Shown piece by piece: positions 15,386 through 23,565 of a DNA stretch of 64,000 nucleotides. A program made the position numbers and the translations under genes. Numbering within the stretch: the stretch's first letter is position 1; each line of letters begins with the position of its first letter. This DNA comes from a virus. The DNA lies in IMG/VR virus record IMGVR_UViG_3300035670_000008, positions 1 through 64,000 of that record. One strand, given 5' to 3'. The notes beneath the pieces are model-generated. The model worked only from the letters and a program-made list of their open reading frames with translations, was not told the origin of the DNA and ran no database searches.

Positions 15386-15397
15386 TGTTTGTCCCCA
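15372..15397 (-). other. Hairpin without U-tract
   Basis: Arms ATGGGGACAA and TTTGTCCCCAT around a short loop lie in the 223-nt gap between the genes at 15196 and 15420. There is no T-run after it on the minus strand. It may sequester the start of the 31-aa frame or be part of an untranslated leader. Confidence 0.5.
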
Positions 15398-15419
15398 TGT
15401 CGGTCGTTTATAGCTAGGT

Positions 15420-15629
15420 TCATTGTTCTGCTGCGTCTTCTATTGTCTCAGTGTCGTAGAATTCCAAGCTGAAGTGTCCAGCATCGACGATGCTCTTCAC
15501 TAGGCTTTTGGCTTCTTTCAGCAATGCGTCTAGTTCTTCTTCAGTTTCCGCGGCGTTGTCGCTATGCACGGGGAAGTTAAGACTAAAGTAGTGCACATAC
15601 TTTGGTACGTAGTTAGGTGCGTTTTTCAT
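15420..15629 (-). CDS. Hypothetical protein, 69 aa
   Basis: Small alpha/beta product (KYVHYFSLNFPVHSDN then an acidic helix EEELDALLKEAKSL). It directly follows the secreted RlpA-like gene with 2 nt between them. Function unknown. Confidence 0.6.
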   Translation of the reverse strand: MKNAPNYVPKYVHYFSLNFPVHSDNAAETEEELDALLKEAKSLVKSIVDAGHFSLEFYDTETIEDAAEQ

Positions 15630-15631
15630 GA

Positions 15632-15982
15632 TTAGATTTTACTTACTCGCACAGGGATGCGACCTTTCTTCAGCGGGGCTAAGCGGCGAAAGGCAGCTTT
15701 ACTTAAGTCCAGGCTGCAGTGGCAGCGGTCGGTAACTGTAACTACCACGCTTCGGTTCTTGTAGCGGACGCGGAGCCGCGTGCCCAGGCGGTAGGTTGGG
15801 TGTGCAGCTACCATAGCGGACTGGCTGAAGCGGCGTCCGTTGGCCATGCGCCGTCCATTGTAGTAGTTGCTGTAGTAGGTAGCACTAGCACGAACGGTTC
15901 GTGCGTCCACAGGGGCCTCAGGAATAAGGCAGATACCAGTTAGGGTACATAGCGCAATGGCTAGGGTTTTCTTTAAGCTCAT
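15632..15982 (-). CDS. Secreted RlpA-like double-psi beta-barrel protein
   Basis: The 116-aa product from ATG 15982 has a signal peptide (KK, then LAIALCTLTGICLI, likely cut after A27). It continues with an RlpA-type barrel: ATYYSNYYNGRRMANGRRF, VAAHPTYRLGTRLRV, VVVTVTDRCH and LDLSKAAFRRL. RlpA proteins bind or cleave peptidoglycan. Here the acidic residue after MANG is Arg, so catalysis is uncertain. A longer frame from 16267 is unlikely. It may help the phage alter or degrade the host wall. Start and hairpin are 8 nt apart. Confidence 0.75.
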   Translation of the reverse strand: MSLKKTLAIALCTLTGICLIPEAPVDARTVRASATYYSNYYNGRRMANGRRFSQSAMVAAHPTYRLGTRLRVRYKNRSVVVTVTDRCHCSLDLSKAAFRRLAPLKKGRIPVRVSKI

Positions 15983-15987
15983 GAATG

Positions 15988-16009
15988 AAAAGCCCGCCGG
16001 AAGCGGGTT
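15988..16009 (-). terminator. Terminator-like hairpin next to a start codon
   Basis: Arms AGCCCGC (15991-15997) and GCGGGTT (16003-16009), with one G-T pair, are followed on the minus strand by TTTTC and then ATG at 15982. It should end the transcript of 16053-16280, or attenuate the RlpA-like gene. Confidence 0.6.
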
Positions 16010-16052
16010 GTAAGGGTTAATCGTAGCTAAGATCAATCGATTGACTCTAATC

Positions 16053-16280
16053 TTAGGTGTTGTTCTTGACGCTATAGGTAAGGTCAGTAATTTTGTCCTC
16101 CAACCTTTTGATATACTCCAACATAGCGTCGCACTGAGTGTAGAGCCGTTTGATGTGCCCTTCGTAGTCATCAGTTGACCAATTGGCATACTTAGTGTGA
16201 CCGTTGTAGCTATAGGGATAGTATTCCGGCTTACCAAGTGGGCGCGGAGGAGTAGGGTGCTCGTCAAATCTTAAAGGCAT
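16053..16280 (-). CDS. Hypothetical protein, 75 aa
   Basis: ATG at 16280 (MPLRFDEHPTPPRPLG) begins 5 nt after the stop of the small gene upstream, which argues against ATG at 16301. A Pro-rich start is followed by a helical charged part (IKRLYTQCDAMLEYIKRLEDK). Function unknown. Confidence 0.6.
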   Translation of the reverse strand: MPLRFDEHPTPPRPLGKPEYYPYSYNGHTKYANWSTDDYEGHIKRLYTQCDAMLEYIKRLEDKITDLTYSVKNNT

Positions 16281-16285
16281 TAGCT

Positions 16286-16465
16286 CTACTCTCCCAACCA
16301 TAGATAAGCGTTTAGGCTAAACTCATCTGGCTTTCCCTCTGCTTTTTTCTCTGCCTTCGTGTCTACAGCAGTGATATTAGGGTCAGTTGTTTCGTCAATA
16401 GCTTTTACGTAGGCAGCCTTTAGAGCGGAGTAGTTCCAGCTGTATTTTGATTGGTTTGGTAGCAT
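16286..16465 (-). CDS. Small hypothetical protein, 59 aa
   Basis: ATG at 16465 opens a 59-codon frame (MLPNQSKYSWNYSALKAAYVKA...). It fills what would otherwise be a 170-nt gap, fits the operon spacing on both sides and ends just before the ATG at 16280. It contains a copy of the 29-nt motif in a different reading frame from that at 8348. Function unknown. Confidence 0.6.
   Translation of the reverse strand: MLPNQSKYSWNYSALKAAYVKAIDETTDPNITAVDTKAEKKAEGKPDEFSLNAYLWLGE
16330..16358 (-). promoter_or_regulatory. 29-nt conserved motif, copy 3
   Basis: GAA-N6-GAAAAAAGC-N5-GAAAGC on the minus strand, within the 59-aa gene and 50 nt before the start at 16280. The reading frame through the motif differs from the copy at 8348, so the conservation is at the nucleic-acid level. 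Confidence 0.45.
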
Positions 16466-16471
16466 AATTCT

Positions 16472-16762
16472 TTAGCGTTGGGGTGGGATGGACTTTTTAA
16501 GTAGTTCGGTTAGCTTCCACTTTAGGTAGCTGTAGTATAGGTAGCTAACAACCATGCCGGGCAGTAAACAGATACGTTCAATGTGCTCCATGAACGTTAG
16601 CTTCCTGTCCGGCTCAAACAACTCCCGGCGGTCGAAGGAGTTGTGGACGACTATTAATGACCCATCTATAGATATCTGTACCTTGGGCCGGCACGGGCAT
16701 AAAACGCTTTCGACATGCTCGTAGTAATCATCCACAGGGACTACATGTAAGGTGGGCTTCAC
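16472..16762 (-). CDS. Hypothetical protein with hydrophobic segment, 96 aa
   Basis: Has CPCRP near residue 22 and a hydrophobic aromatic stretch (ICLLPGMVVSYLYYSYL, about residues 65-81) that could be a membrane helix, then a basic tail. Coupled to its upstream gene by a 4-nt overlap. Not recognised. Confidence 0.6.
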   Translation of the reverse strand: MKPTLHVVPVDDYYEHVESVLCPCRPKVQISIDGSLIVVHNSFDRRELFEPDRKLTFMEHIERICLLPGMVVSYLYYSYLKWKLTELLKKSIPPQR

Positions 16763-16992
16763 TCCGTAGCCTCCTTTTCTATCAACTGTTTCTTGCTAGC
16801 TTTAAGTTGCTTCCACAGAGCCTTAATTTGTTTGTAGGCTTCGGCTGACTCAAGCTTGCCCCCGCTCTCCAAACTAACGATAATCGATACCCGATTCTGG
16901 AATTCCTGGAGGTTCGCATCAAAAGCTAGGTTCTGGGGAGTGAACCGACCGTAGTAGCGGGACTGGGGATACAGGAAGCTGTCTTTATCCAT
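16759..16992 (-). CDS. Hypothetical helical protein, 77 aa
   Basis: Polar N-terminus (MDKDSFLYPQSRYYGRF) then helices with coiled-coil tendency (LKASKKQLIEKEATE). Member of a run of small genes with 3-16 nt spacing. Function unknown. Confidence 0.6.
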   Translation of the reverse strand: MDKDSFLYPQSRYYGRFTPQNLAFDANLQEFQNRVSIIVSLESGGKLESAEAYKQIKALWKQLKASKKQLIEKEATE

Positions 16993-16995
16993 TTG

Positions 16996-17265
16996 TTAAA
17001 GCCTCATTAATACTAAAGGACGAATTTCTACTGTGTCGCCGCCGTCTTGGTGCTTCACAAATAACCTGCCATACTCGATGAAGTACTCGTCTGTAGGTGT
17101 GCAGTAGACTACAGTGCAGTTGTTGTACTCGTCGCAATTTACATACCCTAAGCCTAGCTTGCCAGGTTCACTGACTAACTTAGCTACGATATAGCCGTTG
17201 ACGCCGATACACTCAGCTTTGTCTAGGATTCTTAAAAAGTCGTCGTAGCTAAGGGGTGACTTCAT
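16996..17265 (-). CDS. Hypothetical protein, 89 aa
   Basis: Alpha/beta sequence (YDDFLRILDKAECIGVNGYIVAKL) with no clear motif. Overlaps the upstream gene by 17 nt. Function unknown. Confidence 0.6.
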   Translation of the reverse strand: MKSPLSYDDFLRILDKAECIGVNGYIVAKLVSEPGKLGLGYVNCDEYNNCTVVYCTPTDEYFIEYGRLFVKHQDGGDTVEIRPLVLMRL

Positions 17266-17548
17266 TGTTAACCCCCGCTCTTTCCAAAACTAAGTTAGCT
17301 AACTCCACCGCTTTCTCTTTGGTTAGGATAGTTTCCCCGTAAGGGCGGGTTAACTTATCCCCAAAGATATAGCGGAGTCCAATCCGTAGCCGCTGCAGAA
17401 AGCCGCCGTGATTTAGGTGGACTCCAAAGACAATCTCTTCGATGTCCTCTTCATTAGCAGTGAAAGGGCTATCCCAAGTAAACTGACTGACGACGATGTG
17501 GTGTTCAGCGGTGCCACATTCACAAACAAAGAAGTCGTGTCTGATCAT
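17249..17548 (-). CDS. Hypothetical protein with CECGTAEHH motif, 99 aa
   Basis: The N-terminus reads FFVCECGTAEHHIVV, with Cys and His spacing that could bind a metal, followed by beta strands. It overlaps the MazG-like gene by 4 nt (ATGA). Small phage proteins with this N-terminus recur in my memory but without a function. Confidence 0.65.
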   Translation of the reverse strand: MIRHDFFVCECGTAEHHIVVSQFTWDSPFTANEEDIEEIVFGVHLNHGGFLQRLRIGLRYIFGDKLTRPYGETILTKEKAVELANLVLERAGVNNEVTP

Positions 17549-18153
17549 AGGGTTTCCTCCAATACAGCGCGTTCTTTACCTAAGTCACGGTTGACTGCCC
17601 GTTCGCTAGAGAATTTATCACCATAGCGGGTATACAGTTTCACCAGGTTCTTTCTGAACACTGGGGAAAGTCCGCTGTTATTGTCGGAAACGATCCAGGG
17701 GATGTGCATATACCAGGTCAAATCGCCCAATTCTTCAATAATGTTAATCCCGTCGAGTTCTTCTTTTTCAACGATAGCTCGGTAAAGAGCGTTGACCAGC
17801 TCGGCAGCTTCCGTGGCTACACCTAAGATGGAGTGAATCAACCGGCGGTCGATTAGCACGTCGTCCCAGCTATCTACTGTTATGTAAGGGTTACCATACT
17901 CACTCCTGTGGTGGTCGGCTTGTTCTTCGACAGTGGTGTATTTGTTATCCCCGTAGAACAAACTCTTCTTCAATTCGTCCAAGCCGTCGCTAATCTCTAG
18001 GAACTGCTCCATAATAGCCATGGCCGTAGCTATGGGGTAGCGGTCGCCATGCCAAGAGTTCGACAAAGTGCAGCTAGCCCCTTCACAGTACTCTTGCCAA
18101 GTGATGTCTTCGCCATTAAGGCACTTTTCAATTACTGGGTGCATGTCTTTCAA
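17545..18153 (-). CDS. MazG-like nucleoside triphosphate pyrophosphohydrolase
   Basis: The pattern GVATEAAELVNAL and IIEELGDLTWYMHI gives E115-x2-E118 and E141-x2-D144, the metal-binding helices of the all-alpha NTP pyrophosphohydrolase superfamily. These enzymes cleave dNTPs or alarmone-related nucleotides, and phage versions are thought to tune the host nucleotide pool. The roughly 100-residue N-terminal extension is not recognised. It lies upstream of the RNR genes in map order but is transcribed after them. Confidence 0.8.
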   Translation of the reverse strand: MKDMHPVIEKCLNGEDITWQEYCEGASCTLSNSWHGDRYPIATAMAIMEQFLEISDGLDELKKSLFYGDNKYTTVEEQADHHRSEYGNPYITVDSWDDVLIDRRLIHSILGVATEAAELVNALYRAIVEKEELDGINIIEELGDLTWYMHIPWIVSDNNSGLSPVFRKNLVKLYTRYGDKFSSERAVNRDLGKERAVLEETL

Positions 18154-18168
18154 GTAGTGGTTATTGGT

Positions 18169-18663
18169 CTATGGTACTTCGCAAACGAATCGGTAGACTG
18201 TTTGCAATAAACTTTGGGGGTACAAGTTGGCGTGGAGGTCTTTGTCAAAGTAGACATCTAGCAGACAGCCTAGGATTTGCTCCTGCAGTTCTTTGACTAA
18301 GAAGTCTGAGAACTGTAGCGCCCGCTTCCAAATGGCTCCCTTCTTATCTTTCTTGCCGAGGAAATACAGCCGTGCGCCGATAGTAAAGAGTTCTTTGGCT
18401 GGGGAGCTAGTTAACTCATATTGCTGTTTGTTGACAACGAAGCGTCGGCTACGCATAGCAGCCCGGACTTGTTTCGTTAACACCTTGTTCAATTCGGTAG
18501 GTTGAGGCTTCCAAGATAACCCGGAGTTCAACAGAGACTGAAGGGCGTTGCTTAGCTCAATGGTCTTGAACATTGCTAGTGCTTTCTTTTCTTCGGGGGA
18601 CATTAGCTCTAGAAGTGTAGTGATGTAATGTCTATCAAAATCGATTGCCTGTATTGTCTGCAT
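18169..18663 (-). CDS. Hypothetical helical protein, 164 aa
   Basis: Mainly helical (YITTLLELMSPEEKKALAMF; LVKELQEQILGCLLDVYF) with a basic middle. First well-sized gene before MazG in the leftward operon. Not recognised. Confidence 0.65.
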   Translation of the reverse strand: MQTIQAIDFDRHYITTLLELMSPEEKKALAMFKTIELSNALQSLLNSGLSWKPQPTELNKVLTKQVRAAMRSRRFVVNKQQYELTSSPAKELFTIGARLYFLGKKDKKGAIWKRALQFSDFLVKELQEQILGCLLDVYFDKDLHANLYPQSLLQTVYRFVCEVP

Positions 18664-18665
18664 AA

Positions 18666-18884
18666 TTAGCTTTCTACATGTGGGTGCTCAAACATAATGA
18701 TTTCTCCTAGCGGCGGGATGCCGTTAAAACCAACAACAACGTAGTGTCGGTCGTTGTAGCTATACCGGTCTCCGCGCGTAGGTTTGTCGAAATGTGCCCA
18801 GTCATGAAAGATAGGAACACTCTGATTAGTATCTCGTAAGAAAATACCGTACACTCCGCTTAACATAGGTTTGTTTGCTGCCAT
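18666..18884 (-). CDS. Hypothetical protein, 72 aa
   Basis: Short beta-rich sequence (GVYGIFLRDTN, YSYNDRHYVVVGFNG) resembling small beta-barrel phage proteins. Two nt from the gene downstream. Function unknown. Confidence 0.6.
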   Translation of the reverse strand: MAANKPMLSGVYGIFLRDTNQSVPIFHDWAHFDKPTRGDRYSYNDRHYVVVGFNGIPPLGEIIMFEHPHVES

Positions 18885-18915
18885 AGCTTGTACATGGTTG
18901 ACGTCTCGCTTTAAT

Positions 18916-19479
18916 CTAGCTTTCTTTGGTATAGGTTACACCAGCTGGGCTTACTACAATGCCGGTTGTTTCATAATCTGTTACAACTTCTAGTAGTCGG
19001 TTTTGTCTTACTAGAAGTTGGTCTAGTAGACAGGCTAGGTAATAATTGAACTCTAGGCGTGGATTATCCCTGATTAAGATTGAGATGGCTTCTCGCTCGT
19101 TGTAGCCACGTAGCACTAGATACCCCAACGCGTAGGTGTTAGCTACGTCTTCATTATCTACAAAGATAAAATGAGGGGTAAGTTGTTTCTTTAGGCAATA
19201 GGCTACAAAGTCTAAGTAAACACTAAAGCTTTCTAATGCTTGTGACCAGAAGGCTTCCTCTGACTCATCGTCGAAGTCATCCGGCTTAGAGGTCTGCCAG
19301 ACGTTTGCGACATAAGCATTCTCTAGTTTAGACAGCCTTGCTTCCATTCCTGGTGGGTTTATAAGGAATATGGCTAGCCCGTCGGTGGCTACGTCATGCA
19401 GTCTGAGGTGCAGACCAAATAACGCCACGTTCTCTACTTTGACTTTACCTTTGGCGTCAACCTCGGCGGTGGTAAACAT
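18916..19479 (-). CDS. Hypothetical protein, weak dual-specificity-phosphatase resemblance, 187 aa
   Basis: The stretch HFIFVDNEDVANTY, GYLVLRGYNEREAIS and NYYLACLLDQLL has the spacing of the phosphatase signature loop and following helices. The catalytic Cys-x5-Arg is absent (VDNEDVANT), so if related it would be a pseudo-phosphatase. This rests on my reading alone. It begins a leftward operon after the terminator following nrdA. Confidence 0.6.
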   Translation of the reverse strand: MFTTAEVDAKGKVKVENVALFGLHLRLHDVATDGLAIFLINPPGMEARLSKLENAYVANVWQTSKPDDFDDESEEAFWSQALESFSVYLDFVAYCLKKQLTPHFIFVDNEDVANTYALGYLVLRGYNEREAISILIRDNPRLEFNYYLACLLDQLLVRQNRLLEVVTDYETTGIVVSPAGVTYTKES

Positions 19480-19532
19480 ATAGGCAATAAATGAGTTTCT
19501 AGTATTCTACTGGTCATCTTCATTTAAAGAAA

Positions 19533-19559
19533 GAGCTCGTCCTATTAAATAGAACGAGC
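19533..19559 (-). terminator. Intrinsic terminator after nrdA
   Basis: GCTCGT (19535-19540) pairs with ACGAGC (19554-19559), and the inner CTATT/AATAG pairs too. A U-rich stretch (TCTTTCTTT) follows on the minus strand. It lies right after the stop of nrdA at 19582. Confidence 0.7.
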
Positions 19560-19581
19560 ATCTCCCAACTACGCTATTGCT

Positions 19582-22425
19582 TTATCCGTGACAAGCGAGG
19601 CACTCCTCAGCACCACCTTCCTTTAGCTTACCAATACTTGCCTGAGTTCGGCTAGGTAAATCAGCTTGGCTAGCGGATTCACTGCGGCAGTAGTAGAGGG
19701 TCTTTAGACCTTTCTTCCAGGCTTGGTAATGGACGCGGGTGTAATAGGTTTCATCTACATCCTTGGTAAAGAATAGATTGACGGACTGGGCCTGCCCTTG
19801 CCGGTGCTTGTCCATTAGTTTCTGCCGGTCAGCCGCCTGGTTGATAATCTCCATTTGGTTGATTTCCCGGGCGGTTAAGAAGACTTCTTTCTCTTCGTCG
19901 GTTAGGAAGTCCAGGTGCTGCACACTACCCTTAGCAGCGACGATAGTATCCCAAACCTCTGGGGTGTCTTTGCCACGGTTAGCCAGTAGCTGCTTGAAGA
20001 TAGGGTTGTAGTAAAGGATAACTCCCTTAGCACCCCGCTTCTCAAAGCAGTTAGCTGCTAGTGGCTCGATGCCTGCGGAGACATGACCACAGATTAGAGA
20101 GTTAGATACCGTAGGCGCGCAGGTTAACGTATGAGTATGACGTAACCCTGTGCCTTTACACCACTCCGGCTCGCCATAGATTTTAGCTAAGTCTTTGCTG
20201 GCTAGGTTAGTCTCATCAGCGAGTTTGTTGAAGATGACTTTATTCAGCAGCCGGGCTTGGTAAGACTCGAAGGGAATCATCTTCTGCTGCAGCAGGGTAT
20301 GATAACCCAGTACCCCTAGACCTAACATCCGACTCTTCTCCGCAAAGCGGACAGCATTCTCGAAGCCAACCATTCGGCTAGCCTTATCAATATACTCTTG
20401 AATAACACCTTCCAAGAACCAGATGGCGTAGTAGATAGCCTTGGTATCTTTCCACTCTTCCCAGCGGGCTAGGTTCATGGAAGACAAACAGCAAACAAAG
20501 GTATGAAGCTCGTCAGTGTAGGCGGTTATCTCGCTGCAATTGCCTGTCATACGGCCATCAGCCAAAGCAAACTTATGAGTGCTAGGAACCTCCGTGCAGT
20601 AAGTTGGAACTGGGTCTACGTCTATGATTTCAACTTTTTGTACTTTTCCGTAGGTAGGTTTAGTGTTATAAGCACCTCGTTTCGTTGGACGCTCGAACTT
20701 CGGTAGTCTTGAGAAGCAGCATACGTCAGCTAGTTTATAGGCGCTGGAATTGGAGACAGTCAGACGGTAGCAGGCCGCTGTGCTGTACTCTCCGTAACCA
20801 TCATTAAAATCCGTTTTACCGGCTGCACGCATACAATTAAGGCTGCTATAAATGCCGAGGCTTTTTAGAAGCAGCTGTATTTGTTCTAGAAAACCTTTGT
20901 GGATGCTTGCTAGTTGGTAACAGCGGGCATCCCGACTGTTTACAACTGTTCCATCCCCGTCAAACAATCCTGCTAGGAATTCTACCTTACTAGTAAACGT
21001 CCAATCTAAGTATTCTTCTGGTAGCTGCTTTTTGTATTCCTTGCACCAAGGATAGAGAGATGCTTTTCGCGCTGTTAGCCCTAGAACGTTAACTCGGTTT
21101 TCACCAGCCATCTTAACATTAGCTTCTGTTATGCACGCGTCGTTGCAGTTTTCGTCGATCGATAAGGAGTTTACACCAGAAAGAATCCGCTCCTGGCACA
21201 TATACTTTGTGTCGTATAGCCACAGAATCGGTTTTCCATTGTAGCTAGTTCCATCGGCGGCTAAGAAACCTTTAAGGTAGGCGGCTTCGAGCTCCACGTT
21301 TCCGTTGTATTGGACTGCGTGTGTTTCCACAGTCATACTGTGCTTGAGGTCCTTAGCTTCCACAAAACCAAAGGCTTCGGTAGGAAAGCGGTGGTTTAAA
21401 GTAACACGGGTTTTACTTCCGTCTCGGAATGTAACTTCTACGAGTTGGTTAGTATGCCCCTTATACTCAAAGGAATTGTTTTGTACCCACTGCTCCCCAT
21501 CCCAGATGGTCACAGTTTTTCCTACGAGGTCTTTTATCTGTTTGGGGCCTTCTGATGTAGCCACCAGCTCTTCACCTAACAGACAGATATTACTAGCTGT
21601 TACCTTTAGATTATTGTTTAAGTAACCAAGCGGAAGGATATCGGGGTTGTTGACGTTGTCTGTGAAGAATAGATAAGGCTCGCCTGTCTCCTTCCGAGTC
21701 TTTAGAATTTCGGTATAAAGTTCGACTGCTTCTGGGTCGCCGCTCTCGATAGCGTGCATATCAGCGTCACTAATACACACCGCATGGTGGAGATTCATGC
21801 AGCGTTGGTTCTCATCCCCTTGGGGACGGCGCATCCGCAGGAACTCCCGAATGTCCTTGTGGTTAAAAGGCAGATACATTGCTGTAGCCCCGCGGCGAGT
21901 CTGCCCTTGGGAAGTAGCTATGGTTGCTGAATCAAAGACCTTACACCAAGGGATGACTCCTTCTGAATAGCCCCCACTGTGAATAGGCTCACCTCGGCCT
22001 CGTACATTCCCGATATATACACCTACACCTGCCCCTTTACTAGATAGATGAGACAGCTCTTTAACCGAGCTAAAGATTCCATGCAAAGAGTCAGATACGC
22101 TAATGGTATTGCATGAGATGGGCAACCCACGGTCGGTACCCATATTACTCAACACAGGTGTAGCTGGGCCTAGCCAGCCGTGCCACATCATTGAAAAGAA
22201 GATGGGGGCTAGCTCGGGTTTACTAAGCCTGGCTGCCACGGCGTTAGCCACACGCTTATACATATCCCAAGGGGTTTCCCCTTCTAGTAGATACCCATGT
22301 TTAAGGGTGTGTAGACCCTCTGGAGTCATCCAGTAAGGCTGCTCGTTGACGGGCTTGTGACGAATGAGTGGAATACCGTGAACTTCTTGAGTGGCGGCGG
22401 CAGGGGGGATAGGAAAGATGAACAT
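19582..22425 (-). CDS. nrdA: Ribonucleotide reductase class I alpha subunit with in-frame intein
   Basis: NrdA makes dNDPs from NDPs with NrdB. The 947-aa precursor has extein features of the family: LPISCNT (C105, redox Cys), C630-SE at the active site after SN, FVCCLSS (redox Cys), LKTLYYC near the C-terminus (radical-transfer Tyr pair) and a final ECLACHG. Residues C281-N629 are an intein of 349 aa placed just before the thiyl-radical Cys630. Spliced length is about 598 aa, short compared with the 761 of E. coli because no N-terminal ATP cone is visible. Shine-Dalgarno AGGAA precedes the ATG. Confidence 0.95.
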   Translation of the reverse strand: MFIFPIPPAAATQEVHGIPLIRHKPVNEQPYWMTPEGLHTLKHGYLLEGETPWDMYKRVANAVAARLSKPELAPIFFSMMWHGWLGPATPVLSNMGTDRGLPISCNTISVSDSLHGIFSSVKELSHLSSKGAGVGVYIGNVRGRGEPIHSGGYSEGVIPWCKVFDSATIATSQGQTRRGATAMYLPFNHKDIREFLRMRRPQGDENQRCMNLHHAVCISDADMHAIESGDPEAVELYTEILKTRKETGEPYLFFTDNVNNPDILPLGYLNNNLKVTASNICLLGEELVATSEGPKQIKDLVGKTVTIWDGEQWVQNNSFEYKGHTNQLVEVTFRDGSKTRVTLNHRFPTEAFGFVEAKDLKHSMTVETHAVQYNGNVELEAAYLKGFLAADGTSYNGKPILWLYDTKYMCQERILSGVNSLSIDENCNDACITEANVKMAGENRVNVLGLTARKASLYPWCKEYKKQLPEEYLDWTFTSKVEFLAGLFDGDGTVVNSRDARCYQLASIHKGFLEQIQLLLKSLGIYSSLNCMRAAGKTDFNDGYGEYSTAACYRLTVSNSSAYKLADVCCFSRLPKFERPTKRGAYNTKPTYGKVQKVEIIDVDPVPTYCTEVPSTHKFALADGRMTGNCSEITAYTDELHTFVCCLSSMNLARWEEWKDTKAIYYAIWFLEGVIQEYIDKASRMVGFENAVRFAEKSRMLGLGVLGYHTLLQQKMIPFESYQARLLNKVIFNKLADETNLASKDLAKIYGEPEWCKGTGLRHTHTLTCAPTVSNSLICGHVSAGIEPLAANCFEKRGAKGVILYYNPIFKQLLANRGKDTPEVWDTIVAAKGSVQHLDFLTDEEKEVFLTAREINQMEIINQAADRQKLMDKHRQGQAQSVNLFFTKDVDETYYTRVHYQAWKKGLKTLYYCRSESASQADLPSRTQASIGKLKEGGAEECLACHG
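20536..21585 (-). mobile_element. Intein with LAGLIDADG homing endonuclease in NrdA
   Basis: Residues 281-629 of the NrdA frame (C281 to N629). Block A is CLLGEELVATSEGPK, block B is VTLNHRF with T342-x2-H345, and the end is C610-TEVPSTHKFAL then MTGN629 followed by C630. The penultimate residue is Gly instead of the usual His. Two LAGLIDADG motifs are GFLAADG (D391) and LAGLFDGDG (D489, D491), so an active homing enzyme is plausible. It interrupts the codons between N and C of the NrdA active-site signature SN-x-C-x-E. Confidence 0.9.
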
Positions 22426-22480
22426 ATCTTATTCCTGATTAAAACTAAGGTGGATAAATTTAAGGAGTGCAGCGTAGAGA

Positions 22481-23464
22481 TTAAACTTCAGCCAAGACGG
22501 CGTTCCAGTTGATTAGGTCAGGGTTGAAGTTACCTTTGGCATAGTTAGTGACGCGGGCGGCGAAGAAGTCAGTGGATTGCTCACCAGCGGTCATTAGATA
22601 GAACCAGTCAGCTACACTACGGACGACTTGGTCATCGACTTCATACAGAGCGCTTAGACCTAAGTCAGATAGCTTCAAGTTGGCGCGGTGCTTAATGAAC
22701 TCTTTGACCTGCTCAGCGTTCAACCCCTCCATCTTGTGTTGGTTGAACACCATGTCGATGAAGTTGAACTCTAGCTCTACGGTTAGCTTAGCAGCTTCGA
22801 TAATCTGGTCGTAGAGGTCAGTTTCCTTAGCTAGGTAAGGGTACTCTTCCATCAAAGTACGGAACAGCCAGCAGCCGGCTTCAGTATGTATCAACTCGTC
22901 CCGAACCGAAAAAGTAATGATTTCCCCTACCCCTTTGAGTAAGTTACGGGTAGAGAAGTGAAGTAGGATAGCAAAACTGCTGTAGAGACTAACACCTTCG
23001 CCGAAGCCAGAATAAACAGCTAAAGATAGTGCTTTGTCGTACATAGTGTCATCTGTATGATGAACAAGGTTATCGATCTTAGCCGCGGCGGTTGGCTCTT
23101 GAAGGAAAGCGTCGTATTCCTCTAATCCTAAAGTCTCATTAAGGTAGTTATAGCTCTTAGCGTGAATACCTTCCCACGCTGCAAATGTAGCTGCCATCAT
23201 TCTGACTTCCGGCTTTGGAAACCACTTACTTACCTTTTGCGCCCAGTAGCTACCGATATAGATTTCAACCTGGGTAAAACCTAGTAGCACTCCAGCAATG
23301 ATTTTCTTTTCTTCTTCGGTTAGCTTATGCTCCCAATCGTCTACACAACTGGCCATAGCAATTTCGCTCCACAGCCAATGAGATTGTTGCTGCTTCAACC
23401 AATAGTCGTAGGCAGCATCGTACTCAAAAGGCTGATAAGCACGTCGTTCTTCAATTAACGTCAT
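22481..23464 (-). CDS. nrdB: Ribonucleotide reductase class I beta subunit
   Basis: NrdB carries the di-iron tyrosyl radical needed by NrdA. The 327-aa product has E67, then WEGIHAKSY giving E98, H101 and radical Y105, then FGEGVSL (E156) and VRDELIHTE (E190, H193). These match the metal ligands and radical Tyr of E. coli NrdB (E115, H118, Y122, E204, E238, H241). The first ligand is probably D42 or D43 in VDDW. The gene begins after a strong terminator and precedes nrdA by 55 nt. Confidence 0.95.
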   Translation of the reverse strand: MTLIEERRAYQPFEYDAAYDYWLKQQQSHWLWSEIAMASCVDDWEHKLTEEEKKIIAGVLLGFTQVEIYIGSYWAQKVSKWFPKPEVRMMAATFAAWEGIHAKSYNYLNETLGLEEYDAFLQEPTAAAKIDNLVHHTDDTMYDKALSLAVYSGFGEGVSLYSSFAILLHFSTRNLLKGVGEIITFSVRDELIHTEAGCWLFRTLMEEYPYLAKETDLYDQIIEAAKLTVELEFNFIDMVFNQHKMEGLNAEQVKEFIKHRANLKLSDLGLSALYEVDDQVVRSVADWFYLMTAGEQSTDFFAARVTNYAKGNFNPDLINWNAVLAEV

Positions 23465-23565
23465 GTGACCGTCCTTACGTCTTCAGGTTTTATTACAGTA
23501 GCTTGTTTTCTAATGTATGACCACCGTCTCTTTAACTTTGTTTTTGGGCTATGCCAAGCACATAG

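Noticed and set aside
19582-22425. Frameshift or disrupted nrdA gene
   Set aside because: The insert is in frame and flanked by intein splice residues, so it is a continuous precursor and not a broken gene.
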